Made by a program: the position numbers and the translations under genes
Notes under the pieces: model-generated
The model's database searches: none
What the model was told of the DNA's origin: nothing
Seen by the model: only the letters and a program-made list of their open reading frames with translations
Assembly (NCBI RefSeq): GCF_027107535.1
Contig: NZ_CP114283.1
Coordinates: forward strand, 4,588,001 to 4,652,000
Source: Streptomyces aurantiacus
Lineage (GTDB): Bacteria; Actinomycetota; Actinomycetes; Streptomycetales; Streptomycetaceae
Length of the DNA stretch: 64,000 bases
Reading direction: 5' to 3'
Shown here: positions 35,400 to 43,735 of the stretch, piece after piece
Numbering within the stretch: position 1 is the first letter of the stretch
How the letters are laid out: each line of letters starts with the position of its first letter

Positions 35400-36500
35400 T
35401 CACAGGGTTGCCGGCACGGCCTGCCGGCGCAGGTCCGCGGTGATCGCGGGCGCTTCGGTGCGCCAGCTGCCGACGGCCATCTCGGCGGTGATGCCGGGGC
35501 CGAAACCCGCGATCACTCCGGTGGCGTGCTCGGTCATCGTGTCTTCCTCGAACTGCCTGCGCAGCGCGTCGAAGACGACGGCGCTGGCGATGTTCCCGTA
35601 TTCGGTGAGCGTCGCCCAGCTGTGCCGGAACATGTGGAGGTCGACGCCCAGGAAGGTGCTCAGGTCGGCGAGGATGCGCGGGCCGCCGGCGTGGATGATG
35701 TAGAAGTCCAGGGCGCCGATGTCCCAGCCGTGGCTCATCGCGAGGTCCCGCAGGACCGGTGCGAGCGGCTCCATGGTGCCGGGCACCCGGCGGTCCAGCT
35801 GGAAGTGGAAGCCGGTGGACCGCACGGCGTAGGAGATCCAGTCCTCGGTGTGGGGGATGATGTACGAGGCGTTGCGCTCCAGCCGCACGCCGGTGCCGCC
35901 GCTGCCGCGCACCACGGCGGCCGCGACCGCGTCGCCGAACAGCCCGTCGGACAGCAGGGAGCCGATGTTGTCGTCGCCGGGCTGGTAGCACAGTGAGCAC
36001 AGTTCGCAGGAGACGATCAGCACGTTGCTCTGCGGGTAGGCGGTGCAGAAGTCGTGGGCCCGGTTGACCGCGGCGCCGCCGGCGGCGCAGCCCAGCTGGG
36101 CGATGGGTATCTGCCGGGTGTCGGTGCGGAACCCCATGTTGTTGATCAGCCATGCCGTCATCGACGGCATCAGGAACCCGGTGCAGGACACGAAGATGAT
36201 CGCGTCGATGTCCCGGGCGGTCAGCCGGGCGTTCGCCAGGGCCCGTTCGATGACTGGCGGGCATCTCTTCTTGGATTCGGCCTCGAATATCCGGTTGCGT
36301 TCCTCGAGGCCGGGATGGCGGAGCGTCTTCTCGATCGGCTGGACGATGTGCCGTTTCTTCACACCGGTGTTCTGGATCAGCCTGAGTGCCAGCGGCAGCT
36401 GCGGCTTCCCGGCGTGGGTTTTCTCGGCGAACTTCAGGGTTTCTTCAAGGGTGATGACGTATTCCGGCACATCCACCGCCGGTTTGCATAGCGTTGGCAT
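35400..36500 (-). CDS. rppA: Type III polyketide synthase, 1,3,6,8-tetrahydroxynaphthalene synthase
   Basis: 366 residues when started at ATG 36500 (MPTLCKPAVDVPEYVITLEE). From this start the key residues fall exactly where RppA has them: Cys106 in VSCTGF, catalytic Cys138 in QLGCAAGG, His270 in YIIHAGG and Asn303 in EYGNIAS. The enzyme condenses five malonyl-CoA into tetrahydroxynaphthalene, which oxidises to flaviolin. A longer frame open to GTG 36563 is unlikely because it would read through the SARP-like boxes. It is part of the operon with the O-methyltransferase, and a MarR gene lies just upstream. It supplies the naphthalene core of the cluster product. Confidence 0.93.
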   Translation of the reverse strand: MPTLCKPAVDVPEYVITLEETLKFAEKTHAGKPQLPLALRLIQNTGVKKRHIVQPIEKTLRHPGLEERNRIFEAESKKRCPPVIERALANARLTARDIDAIIFVSCTGFLMPSMTAWLINNMGFRTDTRQIPIAQLGCAAGGAAVNRAHDFCTAYPQSNVLIVSCELCSLCYQPGDDNIGSLLSDGLFGDAVAAAVVRGSGGTGVRLERNASYIIPHTEDWISYAVRSTGFHFQLDRRVPGTMEPLAPVLRDLAMSHGWDIGALDFYIIHAGGPRILADLSTFLGVDLHMFRHSWATLTEYGNIASAVVFDALRRQFEEDTMTEHATGVIAGFGPGITAEMAVGSWRTEAPAITADLRRQAVPATL

Positions 36501-36543
36501 ATCCGTGAAGTCCACCTTCTGAGGAGTCGGCTGGGAGTTCGAC

Positions 36544-36594
36544 ACCTCGATACTCTGACGCACCGCGCTTGAGGGGCACTTGGAGCGGACTCGG
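36544..36594 (-). promoter_or_regulatory. SARP-like heptamer array upstream of the type III PKS
   Basis: Plus-strand ctcga (36546), cttga (36568), cttgg (36579) and ctcgg (36590) are spaced 22, 11 and 11 bp; read on the minus strand they are TCGAG/TCAAG/CCAAG/CCGAG boxes. A weak -10 lies at about 36552-36557. Confidence 0.65.
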
Positions 36595-36635
36595 GTTCCT
36601 TTGGTGCCGGAGAGGGAAGTGTCATGTGCGGGTGG

Positions 36636-37088
36636 CTATTCGTCCTGGCGCGCGATAATCTCTTCCAATGCCCGCCGCAGCAGGGCGATCTGGTCCTGTC
36701 CGAGGTAATGGGCCCACATCCGTTCGATGTCCCCGAGAATCCGGGCGCCGGCCAGCTGGCCCTGCGCTCCCCGTTCCGTCAGCCGGATGATCTTCGCCCG
36801 GCGGTCGCCCGGGTCCGCTGTCCGCTCGACATAGCCCAGCCGCTCGAGTTCGTCGACCACTTCACCGATCGCCTGCTTGCTGAACCCGGAGCGTTCGGCG
36901 AGCGCGGTCAGCCGTGAGCCCTCGGGGCCCACGAACCGGAAGACGGAGCCGTGCCGGAACCTGATCCCTTCGAACCCCTCCTCGTCGAGGCGCCGGTGGA
37001 GCTGCTCGACGGTGAGGTCCTTGGCCTGCGTGAGCAGGGTGGGCAGCGGAACCCGGCGCTCGCCCGGCTCCCCGGATGGTGTGGTCAT
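36636..37088 (-). CDS. MarR family transcriptional regulator
   Basis: 150 residues from ATG 37088 (AGGTGG seven bases before). The winged helix is clear: LTALAERSGFSKQAIGEVVD, ELERLGYVERTADPGDRRAK and IIRLTERGAQGQLAGARILG. It is divergent from the FAD oxidoreductase, and an 11-bp direct repeat lies between them. It probably represses its own promoter and that gene, and may respond to a phenolic product. Its direction allows read-through into the PKS. Confidence 0.9.
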   Translation of the reverse strand: MTTPSGEPGERRVPLPTLLTQAKDLTVEQLHRRLDEEGFEGIRFRHGSVFRFVGPEGSRLTALAERSGFSKQAIGEVVDELERLGYVERTADPGDRRAKIIRLTERGAQGQLAGARILGDIERMWAHYLGQDQIALLRRALEEIIARQDE

Positions 37089-37126
37089 CTCGGGCCACCT
37101 TTCTGGCACAGCCAATGTCGTCAGGG

Positions 37127-37161
37127 TGCTTGACTAAAAAGTAGTACGGTTGCTTGACTAA
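37127..37161. promoter_or_regulatory. Direct-repeat operator/promoter between MarR and FAD oxidoreductase
   Basis: Two perfect copies of tgcttgactaa at 37127-37137 and 37151-37161, 24 bp apart. Each contains TTGACT, a good -35 hexamer. The region is AT-rich compared with its surroundings, which fits overlapping divergent promoters with a MarR operator. Confidence 0.65.
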
Positions 37162-37225
37162 CTCTAGCGGGGCCGGCGACCCGGCCGCGAGACACGATGC
37201 GACACCGGTCAGGAAGGGAACAGTC

Positions 37226-38695
37226 ATGAGCAGTTCGGGCCAGGAGAACACCCAGGTCACCCGCAACACCCAGACCGCGCAGGACGCGCAGGGCGCGCAG
37301 GATGCGGGTTTCGGCGCCGAGGCGCTCGAAGCCTTAGGCCGGCGGGTGCGGGGGCCGGTGCTGACGCCCCGGGACGAGAGGTACGACGCGGAACGGGCCG
37401 GGGCGCAGACCGCGCGCTCGCACCGGCCCTCGCTGCTGGTGGGTGCGACCGGTCCCGCCGATGTGCAGGCGGCGGTGGAGTTCGCCGGCCGGCACGGCCT
37501 CGCGGTGGCGGTCCAGGGCACCGGCCATGCGCTGGGGGCCGTCGCCGGCGAGGGCGGCGTGCTCATCAACACCTCCCGGATGACCGGCGTGCGGGTGGAC
37601 GCCGGGGCGGGCACCGCGTGGGTCGCCGCCGGGGTGAGCTGGGACCGGGTGATCCACGAGGCGGCGCCGGCCGGGCTGGCCCCGCTGGCGGGCTCGGCCC
37701 CGTCGGTCGGCGTGGTGTCGTACACCCTGGGCGGCGGCCTGGGACTGCTGTCGAGGCGCTACGGGTACGCCGCCGACCGGGTGCGGAGCATCGATGTCGT
37801 CACGGCGGACGGCCGGCTGCGGCACGTCACCGCGACGTCGGAGCCCGACCTGTTCTGGGCGCTGCGCGGCGGCCGGGACAACTTCGGCGTGGTCACCGGC
37901 CTCGAGATCGACCTCATGCCGGTTCCGGCGCTCTACGGCGGGGGACTGTTCTTCGACTTCGCGTCGGCCCGCGAGGTCCTCGAGAGGTATGTGCAGTGGT
38001 CGGCCGGCATGCCGGACGAGATGACCTCCTCCGTCGCGGTGATCTCCTTCCCCGACCTGCCGGTGCTGCCGCCGCCGCTGCGCGGCCGGCACGTCCTGCA
38101 CGTGCGCATCGCCTACGCGGCGGACGACCTCGGCGCCGGCAAGGATCTGGTGGCGCCGCTGCGGGCGCTGAACCCCTTCAACGACACCGTCCGTGAACTG
38201 TCCTGCGCCGAGGTCGGCACCGTCCACAACGACCCGACCGCGGCGGGCACCTTCGAGTCCGGCACCGCCATGCTGGGCGCACTCGACGCCGGCGCGGTGG
38301 GGGCCCTGCTGGACCACATGGGACCGCACACGCCGGTGCCCCACGTCGTCGAACTGCGGCACCTGGGCGGACGGCTCGCGCGCCCGGCCGACGTCCCGAA
38401 CGCGGTCGGCAACCGCGACGCGCACTACCTGCTGAGCGTGGTCTCGCGGCTGGAGCGCGCCCCCATCACCGACATCCGGCCCGCGCACGAGCGTCTTCTC
38501 ACGGCCATCGGGCCCTGGAGCACCGGAGGCCGGGCCCTGACCTTCCTCAACGGCGAGCGGGACGCCCAGCACGTGCGCTCCGCGTACGAGCCCGAGGACT
38601 ACCGGCGCCTCACCGAGATCAAGGCCGCCTACGACCCGCAGAACCTCTTCCGGCTCAACCACAACATCCCGCCGGCCGCCCCCGGGCAAGGCTAG
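37226..38695 (+). CDS. FAD-binding oxidoreductase (berberine bridge/VAO type)
   Basis: 489 residues from ATG 37226 (AGGAAGGGA). A Gln/Ala-rich N-terminal tail (QVTRNTQTAQDAQGAQDAG) precedes the PCMH FAD domain: VQAAVEFAGRHGLAVAVQGT followed by GHAL, where the His is the expected covalent FAD ligand, then SYTLGGGLGLLSRRYGYAAD. The second covalent ligand (Cys) of bicovalent flavoproteins is absent. The C-terminal BBE segment is AYDPQNLFRLNHNIPP. Such enzymes oxidise phenols, alcohols or amines with O2. A TTA codon at 37334-37336 (residue 37) makes translation bldA-dependent. Confidence 0.88.
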   Translation: MSSSGQENTQVTRNTQTAQDAQGAQDAGFGAEALEALGRRVRGPVLTPRDERYDAERAGAQTARSHRPSLLVGATGPADVQAAVEFAGRHGLAVAVQGTGHALGAVAGEGGVLINTSRMTGVRVDAGAGTAWVAAGVSWDRVIHEAAPAGLAPLAGSAPSVGVVSYTLGGGLGLLSRRYGYAADRVRSIDVVTADGRLRHVTATSEPDLFWALRGGRDNFGVVTGLEIDLMPVPALYGGGLFFDFASAREVLERYVQWSAGMPDEMTSSVAVISFPDLPVLPPPLRGRHVLHVRIAYAADDLGAGKDLVAPLRALNPFNDTVRELSCAEVGTVHNDPTAAGTFESGTAMLGALDAGAVGALLDHMGPHTPVPHVVELRHLGGRLARPADVPNAVGNRDAHYLLSVVSRLERAPITDIRPAHERLLTAIGPWSTGGRALTFLNGERDAQHVRSAYEPEDYRRLTEIKAAYDPQNLFRLNHNIPPAAPGQG

Positions 38696-38699
38696 GACA

Positions 38700-38727
38700 G
38701 GCCCCGCCCCGCCCGGGGGGAGGGGCG
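38700..38727. terminator. GC hairpin between convergent genes
   Basis: gccccgccccgcccgg and ggggaggggc can pair between the FAD oxidoreductase stop (38695) and the P450 stop (38728). Confidence 0.6.
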
Positions 38728-39984
38728 TCAGCGCTTCTGGGGGCCCAGGTGCACGGGCAGGCCGGTGACGGAGTTGGAGAACAGGGAGGGGACCGGGGAC
38801 AGCTCCAAGGGGTCCACGGCGAGCCGCAGTTCGGGATAGCGGGCGAACAGCGCAGGCAGCGCGGCCATCGCCTCGGCCCGGGCCAGGCCCGGGCCGATGC
38901 ACACGTGCGGTCCGGTGCCGAACGCCAGATGCCGCTTGACCGGCCGCGTGATGTCGAACCGGCCGGCGCTCTCGCCGTACTGCTTGGGATCACGGTTGAC
39001 ACCGCTCCACGGAGCGAGGATGGCGTCCCCCCGGGGAATGGTGACGCCGGCCACCGTGATGTCCTCGGTCGGGAAACGGGCCGGGAAGTTGCCCACGGGG
39101 GAGTCCCAGCGCAGGGTCTCCTCGATGACCTGGCTCCAGAGGGCGGGGCCGCCCTCGCGGACCATCGCCAGCTGCTCGGGGTGGGTCAGCAGCGCCCGGG
39201 TGGCGTTGACGATCAGACTGATCGAGGTCTCATGGCCCGCGCCGATCAGTGTCCACAGGGTGTCCTCGAGTTCCTCGCTGGTGAAGGCGTCGTCGGCATC
39301 CTCGTTGAGGGCGAGCAGCGCGCTGGTCAGGTCGTCGGCGGGCTCGGCGCGGCGCATGGCGAACAGCCGCTGGAACAGTTCGTGCCGCTCCTGCCCGGTG
39401 GCGCGGAACTGCTCGGCGGTCGTGTCGGCGCGGATGACGGTGCTGATGAGCTCACGCAAGCGTGACCACCACGCCTCGGGTATGCCGATGAGCTCGCAGA
39501 TCACCTGCATGGGGAACGGGTAGGCGTAGTGCCGCCGCAGATCGACCGTGCCGTCCGCCGCGGCCCGGCGCGGCAGGTCGTCCAGCATGGCGGCCACGAT
39601 CCGGTCGATCCGCGGCCCCATGCTCTCGACCCGGCTCCGGGTGAAGGTGCGGGTCAGCGGGCGGCGCAGCCGCCGGTGCTCCGCACCGTCGCGGGCCATC
39701 ATGTTGTTCAGGCGGATCATGCCGAGCAGCGGCCAGTCGTCGGGGATCTCCCCGCGGCGCAGCGCCTCCCAGTTGCGCCAGTCCCGCCCCACCCTCGGGT
39801 CGGCGGCCAGCTCGGCGAGCAGCGCGTAATCGGTGACCACCCACATCCGCACACCACCGGGCAGCACGGCACGGACCACCGGACCCAGGGCGCGCATCCG
39901 CGCTGCCTCCCCATGGCGGTCGGTGCCCGACGGGTCGATGGAAAAGAGCGCGGAAGAATTCTGGCTGAGCGTCGTCAGGGTCAT
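38728..39984 (-). CDS. Cytochrome P450
   Basis: 418 residues from ATG 39984. The I-helix oxygen-binding motif GAGHETSISLIVNATRALL has the conserved Thr, the ExxR pair is EETLRWDSPV, and the haem loop is HLAFGTGPHVCIGPGLARAE with the Cys ligand. It is a soluble class I bacterial P450 that needs separate ferredoxin and reductase, none of which are in the window. In RppA clusters P450s often couple or hydroxylate flaviolin-type substrates; here the substrate is unknown. It is divergent from the acyltransferase gene across a repeat-rich promoter region. Confidence 0.93.
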   Translation of the reverse strand: MTLTTLSQNSSALFSIDPSGTDRHGEAARMRALGPVVRAVLPGGVRMWVVTDYALLAELAADPRVGRDWRNWEALRRGEIPDDWPLLGMIRLNNMMARDGAEHRRLRRPLTRTFTRSRVESMGPRIDRIVAAMLDDLPRRAAADGTVDLRRHYAYPFPMQVICELIGIPEAWWSRLRELISTVIRADTTAEQFRATGQERHELFQRLFAMRRAEPADDLTSALLALNEDADDAFTSEELEDTLWTLIGAGHETSISLIVNATRALLTHPEQLAMVREGGPALWSQVIEETLRWDSPVGNFPARFPTEDITVAGVTIPRGDAILAPWSGVNRDPKQYGESAGRFDITRPVKRHLAFGTGPHVCIGPGLARAEAMAALPALFARYPELRLAVDPLELSPVPSLFSNSVTGLPVHLGPQKR

Positions 39985-40003
39985 GGTGACATTCCTTCAG
40001 GCT

Positions 40004-40102
40004 GACTTGAGTCCGGCTCGAGAATGGCAGCACGATCCTCTTGAGAACGACTGAGAACTGACCACACAGCCCACTTGGGAACGACTGGGAACGGACCATA
40101 AT
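40004..40102. promoter_or_regulatory. Divergent promoter with three 34-bp repeats (SARP-like)
   Basis: Three pairs of boxes (cttga/ctcga at 40006/40017, cttga/ctgag at 40040/40051, cttgg/ctggg at 40074/40085) each have 11-bp internal spacing and recur every 34 bp. The second and third units share cttg.gaacgactg.gaac. A plus-strand -10 CATAAT at 40097-40102 directly follows, pointing to the acyltransferase gene; the minus-strand reading serves the P450. A further ctcga pair (40143, 40154) lies downstream. Confidence 0.75.
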
Positions 40103-40231
40103 GCGCAGGTCAATTACCTGCACGAGGTAGGGCACGGAAATACTCGACCGGCACTCGATCACGCATTGCTAGCCTCCCTCGACCATCCGGTACGGCACCG
40201 GACCCGCGAATGGCGATGGGGAGTGTCCGCT

Positions 40232-41707
40232 ATGAACGCATCGAGCGCCCTGACGGAGAACGGCACCGGCGGGCGCGCCGCCACGTCGCGCGCCCTGAGC
40301 CCGGGGGAGCGCTGGTACTGGATCATCGACCAGCTCTCCACGCTCAACGTCTGCGCCCGCGTACGCATCGAGGGGGAGCTCTCGGCACCGGTGCTGCGCA
40401 CCGCACTGGGCGCGCTGCAGGACCGCCATCCGCTCCTGCGCACGGCCATAGCGCAAAACCCGCCGCGCACACCCGGCGGCGGGCCCCGGTTCGTGCCGGT
40501 GGACCTGCCGATCCCGCTGCGCGAGGTACGCGTGGCCGGCGCCGGCGACGCGCACTGGACGCGCGAGGTGGACGGCCGGGAACTGACGGACCCCATCGAC
40601 TGGCGGTCGGGACCGCTGGCCCGCGCCGTCCTCATCAGCGCACCGGACCAGACCCACGACCTCATCCTCACCGTCCCGCACTGCATCGCGGACGGGACGA
40701 CCGCACTCTCCCTGCTGCGCCAGTGGGTGCGGCTCGCGGCCGCGCCGCCCCCGTCAGGCCGCAGAGCCGCGCCGCACGGCCCCCTGCCGCAGCCGTTCGA
40801 GGCCCTCTTCCCGGAGCGCTTCCGCCCGGGGGCGAATGCGCCGGCCGGCCCGCAGACGGCCGACGGGGCGAACCCCGGGGCGAACCCGGGGGCGGACTCC
40901 GGGGCGGGCTCCGGGGCGAACCCGGGGGCGGCCGGCGGGGTGGGCTCCGGGGCGGCCGGCGGGGCAGAGCCCCCGGCGGCCGCGGACGCGGACGCGGTGG
41001 GCCGGCTCGAGCCGGAGCGCTTCGTGCCCTTCGCCCAGCGCCGGACCCGGATGCTGCACCGGTCCCTCGGCAGCGACGTCCTGGAAGGTCTCGCGCTCGC
41101 CTGCAAACGGGAAGGAGCCACCCTGCACGGTGTGCTGGCCGCGGCGCTGGCCTGTGCCGTGGCCCGCGACGCCGAAGCCCGGCCCTTGGCGCGCTTCGCG
41201 GTCGGCTCCCCGGTCGCCCTGCGGGACGAGCTGCGGCGCCCGGTGTCCGAGGACGAAGCCGGCTGCTTCGTATCGGCGCTGCACTGCGAGGTGCGCTATC
41301 AGCCCGAGGACCTGTGGTCGATGGCCCGCTTCATCAACGACGACCTGGCCGCCCGCAAGGAACTCGGCGAGCAGTACGGGGTGTTCAGCCTGCTCGCCGC
41401 CCAGGGGCCGGCCGCTGTCGCCGACAGCGAGCCCTTCATCCGGTACATCGAGGAGCACGGGCCCTTCAACTTCTTCGTGTCCAACATCGGACGCTTCGAG
41501 TTCCCGGCCGGACTCGGCACCTGGCAGCTGTCCGGGGCGCAGTTCGTGGGAGGGATCTCCGTGGTCGGCTACTTCGGCTCCTCGGTGAGCACCAGCCACG
41601 GCCGGCTGTCGTGGAACTTCACCCATATCGACGGCGCGGTGTCCCGGGAGCGCGCCCAGCGCATCGTCGACGACAGCATCACGACGGTGCTCGCCGCGTC
41701 GCAGTAG
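40232..41707 (+). CDS. Condensation-domain/PapA-like acyltransferase
   Basis: 491 residues from ATG 40232 (GGGGAG nine bases upstream). The fold of NRPS condensation domains and PapA acyltransferases is seen in SPGERWYWIIDQLSTLNVCA, LGALQDRHPLLRTAIAQNPP and the active-site TVPHCIADGTTALSLLRQWV (HxxxDG with catalytic His). About 65 residues of Gly/Ala/Pro repeats (GANPGADSGAGSGANPGAAG) interrupt the two halves near residues 205-270. The C-terminal half contains ERFVPFAQRRTRMLHRSLGS, GPFNFFVSNIGRFEFPAG and GRLSWNFTHID. It probably moves an acyl group from a carrier, perhaps the ACP at 50958-51203, to a hydroxyl or amine of the naphthalene branch; that pairing is inferred. Confidence 0.82.
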   Translation: MNASSALTENGTGGRAATSRALSPGERWYWIIDQLSTLNVCARVRIEGELSAPVLRTALGALQDRHPLLRTAIAQNPPRTPGGGPRFVPVDLPIPLREVRVAGAGDAHWTREVDGRELTDPIDWRSGPLARAVLISAPDQTHDLILTVPHCIADGTTALSLLRQWVRLAAAPPPSGRRAAPHGPLPQPFEALFPERFRPGANAPAGPQTADGANPGANPGADSGAGSGANPGAAGGVGSGAAGGAEPPAAADADAVGRLEPERFVPFAQRRTRMLHRSLGSDVLEGLALACKREGATLHGVLAAALACAVARDAEARPLARFAVGSPVALRDELRRPVSEDEAGCFVSALHCEVRYQPEDLWSMARFINDDLAARKELGEQYGVFSLLAAQGPAAVADSEPFIRYIEEHGPFNFFVSNIGRFEFPAGLGTWQLSGAQFVGGISVVGYFGSSVSTSHGRLSWNFTHIDGAVSRERAQRIVDDSITTVLAASQ

Positions 41708-41727
41708 CACGAGCACGGCACGGGAGT

Positions 41728-41774
41728 GAGCCGGCCGCGGCCACCCGGGGAAATCCGGTGGCCGCGGCCGGCTC
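41728..41774. terminator. Bidirectional terminator, 18-bp stem
   Basis: gagccggccgcggccacc pairs perfectly with ggtggccgcggccggctc around an 11-base loop, between the convergent acyltransferase and methyltransferase genes. Confidence 0.9.
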
Positions 41775-41816
41775 GCTCTCCTCTCGTGCCTGCCCGCCGC
41801 GTCGGACCTGCGCGGA

Positions 41817-42497
41817 TCAGCCGGTCTTGAGGGCGATCTGCACTCCCTGGTGGACGGGGACAGTGACGGAGAGATACCCGTTGGCCGGGTCGCCGATGTA
41901 GTCGCGGAACTCCTCGTAGACGCCGCGGCCGATGTCGAGGTCGACGTCGTCGATCACCACCAGCGCGCCCGGCCGCAGGCGGGGCTCCACGACCCGCAGG
42001 ACCGGCAGCCGCAGGTCGAGCCACCCGTCGAGGAGCAGCAGGTCGACCTGCCCGGGCAGGTCCCGCAGCGTCTGGCGCGCGTCACCGACCCGCAGGTCGA
42101 CGAGATCGCCGAGCCCGGCGGCGGCGAAGTTCTTCGTCGCCTCGCGTGCCTTGTCCTGCTGCAGCTCGGTCGTGATCACCTGACGGCCGCCGTTGTCGCG
42201 CACCGCGGCGGCCAGATACAGAGTCGAGATCCCGAAGGAGGTGCCGAACTCGACGACGGTCTGTGCCTTGATCGCCCGGGTGAGGAGGTAGAGCAGTTCC
42301 CCGCCCTTCCTGGACACGGACATGATGATGTCCTTGGTGCGTTCCGCCATGTCGGCGGCGCTCATCCGGGCAGGGAACTCACCGGTCAGATCTATGCCGG
42401 CCGCGGCCCATTCGGCCGCCAGGTCCTGCTTGTCCTCGGCTGCCAGCAGCCGGTTCAGGGTTGCTGCGACAGCGTCCGATTCCAACGTCGAAGACAT
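41817..42497 (-). CDS. Class I O-methyltransferase (catechol/caffeoyl-CoA type)
   Basis: 226 residues from ATG 42497; GTG 42503 is an alternative start because AAGGAG is 10 bases from the ATG and 4 from the GTG. The SAM fold shows AQTVVEFGTSFGISTLYLAA and the metal-binding PGQVDLLLLDGWLDLRLPVL. The C-terminal stretch is RPGALVVIDDVDLDIGRGVY. These features match the divalent-metal-dependent OMT family 3 that methylates catechols. It is a second candidate for methylation of a dihydroxynaphthalene or quinol intermediate. It is co-directional with the quinone oxidoreductase gene 50 bp upstream. Confidence 0.87.
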   Translation of the reverse strand: MSSTLESDAVAATLNRLLAAEDKQDLAAEWAAAGIDLTGEFPARMSAADMAERTKDIIMSVSRKGGELLYLLTRAIKAQTVVEFGTSFGISTLYLAAAVRDNGGRQVITTELQQDKAREATKNFAAAGLGDLVDLRVGDARQTLRDLPGQVDLLLLDGWLDLRLPVLRVVEPRLRPGALVVIDDVDLDIGRGVYEEFRDYIGDPANGYLSVTVPVHQGVQIALKTG

Positions 42498-42547
42498 GGG
42501 CACAATGCTCCTTGTTTGTGGCTGCGGCGCTTGGCCGAGCCGCCGGG

Positions 42548-43480
42548 TCAGGGGATCAGGACGGTCTTGCCGGTCAGCTTCCCGGCGAGGAACTCCTCCT
42601 GCACAGCGCGCAGTTCCGCCAGCGGCCGGCGCTGCGCCACATGGATCTTCAGCTCACCGGCGTCCACCCGGGCGACCAGCTCGGCGAGTTGGCCGGCGTC
42701 GCTGCGCCCGAAGACCTGCAGGTTCCGTACCCCGCGCCCGGTCTGCGTCAGGCCCGGGGGAATGGTGTTGGCGAAGGCGCCGCCGTCGACGACCAGGTCC
42801 ACCAGCCGCGCGAGCTCCTGCGGGCCGAGGAACACCAGGTTGAGCACCAGGTCGAACTGCTCACCGGCCACCGCCTCCTGGAGCGGGGTGGCGGTGTAGT
42901 CGATGATCCGCTGGGCGCCGTAGGACCGGATGCGGTCAGCGCTGCCGGCGCCGGCGGTCGCGGTCACCGTCGCTCCGGCCTGAGCCGCGAGCTGCACGGC
43001 GTATCCGCCCACCGCGCCGCCCGCGCCGTTGACGAGAACGCTCTGGCCCGCCTGCAGGCCGGCGTGCTCGAACAGGGCCTGCCAGGCGGTCAGTGCGACG
43101 GACGGCAGCGCCGCGGCGTCGGCCAGTTCCACCGTGCGCGGAGCGGCCGTCAGCGTCTCGGCGGGTGCCACCGCGTACTCGGCGGCAGCGCCGGGCCCGG
43201 CGATCGGCAGCCAGGCCACCACCGCGTCGCCCACGCTCCAGTCGCTCACCCCCTCGCCGGCCTCGGTGATGACCCCGGCGACGTCGTAGCACGGCACGTG
43301 CGGCAGAGCCAGCGCGAACACCTCCCGGACATAGCCCGCACGGATCGAGGAGTCGACCGGGTTCGACGCCGCGCCGGCGACCTGCAGCACGACCTGGCCC
43401 GCACCGGCCCGGGGGCGGTCCGCGTCTTCGTGGACCAGGACGTCGGGGTCGCCGTAGGAGTGGAAACGTACTGCCTTCAT
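42548..43480 (-). CDS. NADP-dependent quinone oxidoreductase-like (zinc-free MDR)
   Basis: 310 residues from ATG 43480. The medium-chain dehydrogenase fold starts MKAVRFHSYGDPDVLVHEDA, with AASNPVDSSIRAGYVREVFA, and has the NADP-binding GQSVLVNGAGGAVGGYAVQL near residue 140. The zinc-ligand Cys/His set is absent, as in quinone oxidoreductases. The C-terminus ends ...EEFLAGKLTGKTVLIP as in the QOR/Qor2 group. It probably reduces a quinone or enone of the pathway. It is divergent from the SARP gene. Confidence 0.88.
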   Translation of the reverse strand: MKAVRFHSYGDPDVLVHEDADRPRAGAGQVVLQVAGAASNPVDSSIRAGYVREVFALALPHVPCYDVAGVITEAGEGVSDWSVGDAVVAWLPIAGPGAAAEYAVAPAETLTAAPRTVELADAAALPSVALTAWQALFEHAGLQAGQSVLVNGAGGAVGGYAVQLAAQAGATVTATAGAGSADRIRSYGAQRIIDYTATPLQEAVAGEQFDLVLNLVFLGPQELARLVDLVVDGGAFANTIPPGLTQTGRGVRNLQVFGRSDAGQLAELVARVDAGELKIHVAQRRPLAELRAVQEEFLAGKLTGKTVLIP

Positions 43481-43652
43481 GATCAGCCTCTCTTCGTCAT
43501 CACTTCGGACGCGAGCAACTCGCCGGCAGGGCAAAGGGCGCCGGCCGGCCGGAAGATGCGGCGGCGCAATCCGTGCGCCCGCTGCGGCGCTGAGCACTCC
43601 TCCGTCAGTAGAGCATTTGAATCACGGCGCGGACCAGATCCGTTAGCGGAAT

Positions 43653-43706
43653 TCGAGCCCAATTCCACGGCCGCTCAAGGGAGTTTTGAACCGGCATCCC
43701 TAACGT
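43653..43706 (+). promoter_or_regulatory. SARP-like heptamer array and -10 upstream of the regulator
   Basis: Heptamers tcgagcc (43653), tccacgg (43664), tcaaggg (43675) and ttgaacc (43686) are exactly 11 bp apart. The last is followed by an 8-bp spacer and TAACGT (43701-43706) as the -10, the classical geometry of SARP-activated promoters. It suggests autoregulation. Confidence 0.8.
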
Positions 43707-43735
43707 CGGTATTCGGCTATCCGGAAGGGCTCGTC

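Noticed and set aside
36501..36563. Longer type III PKS start at GTG 36563
   Set aside because: It overlaps the activator boxes, and residue numbering of the catalytic Cys, His and Asn matches RppA only from ATG 36500.
37334..38902. 522-codon minus-strand frame opposite the FAD oxidoreductase
   Set aside because: Biased composition (Arg, Gly, Val-rich) and no motifs; the plus-strand gene is conserved.
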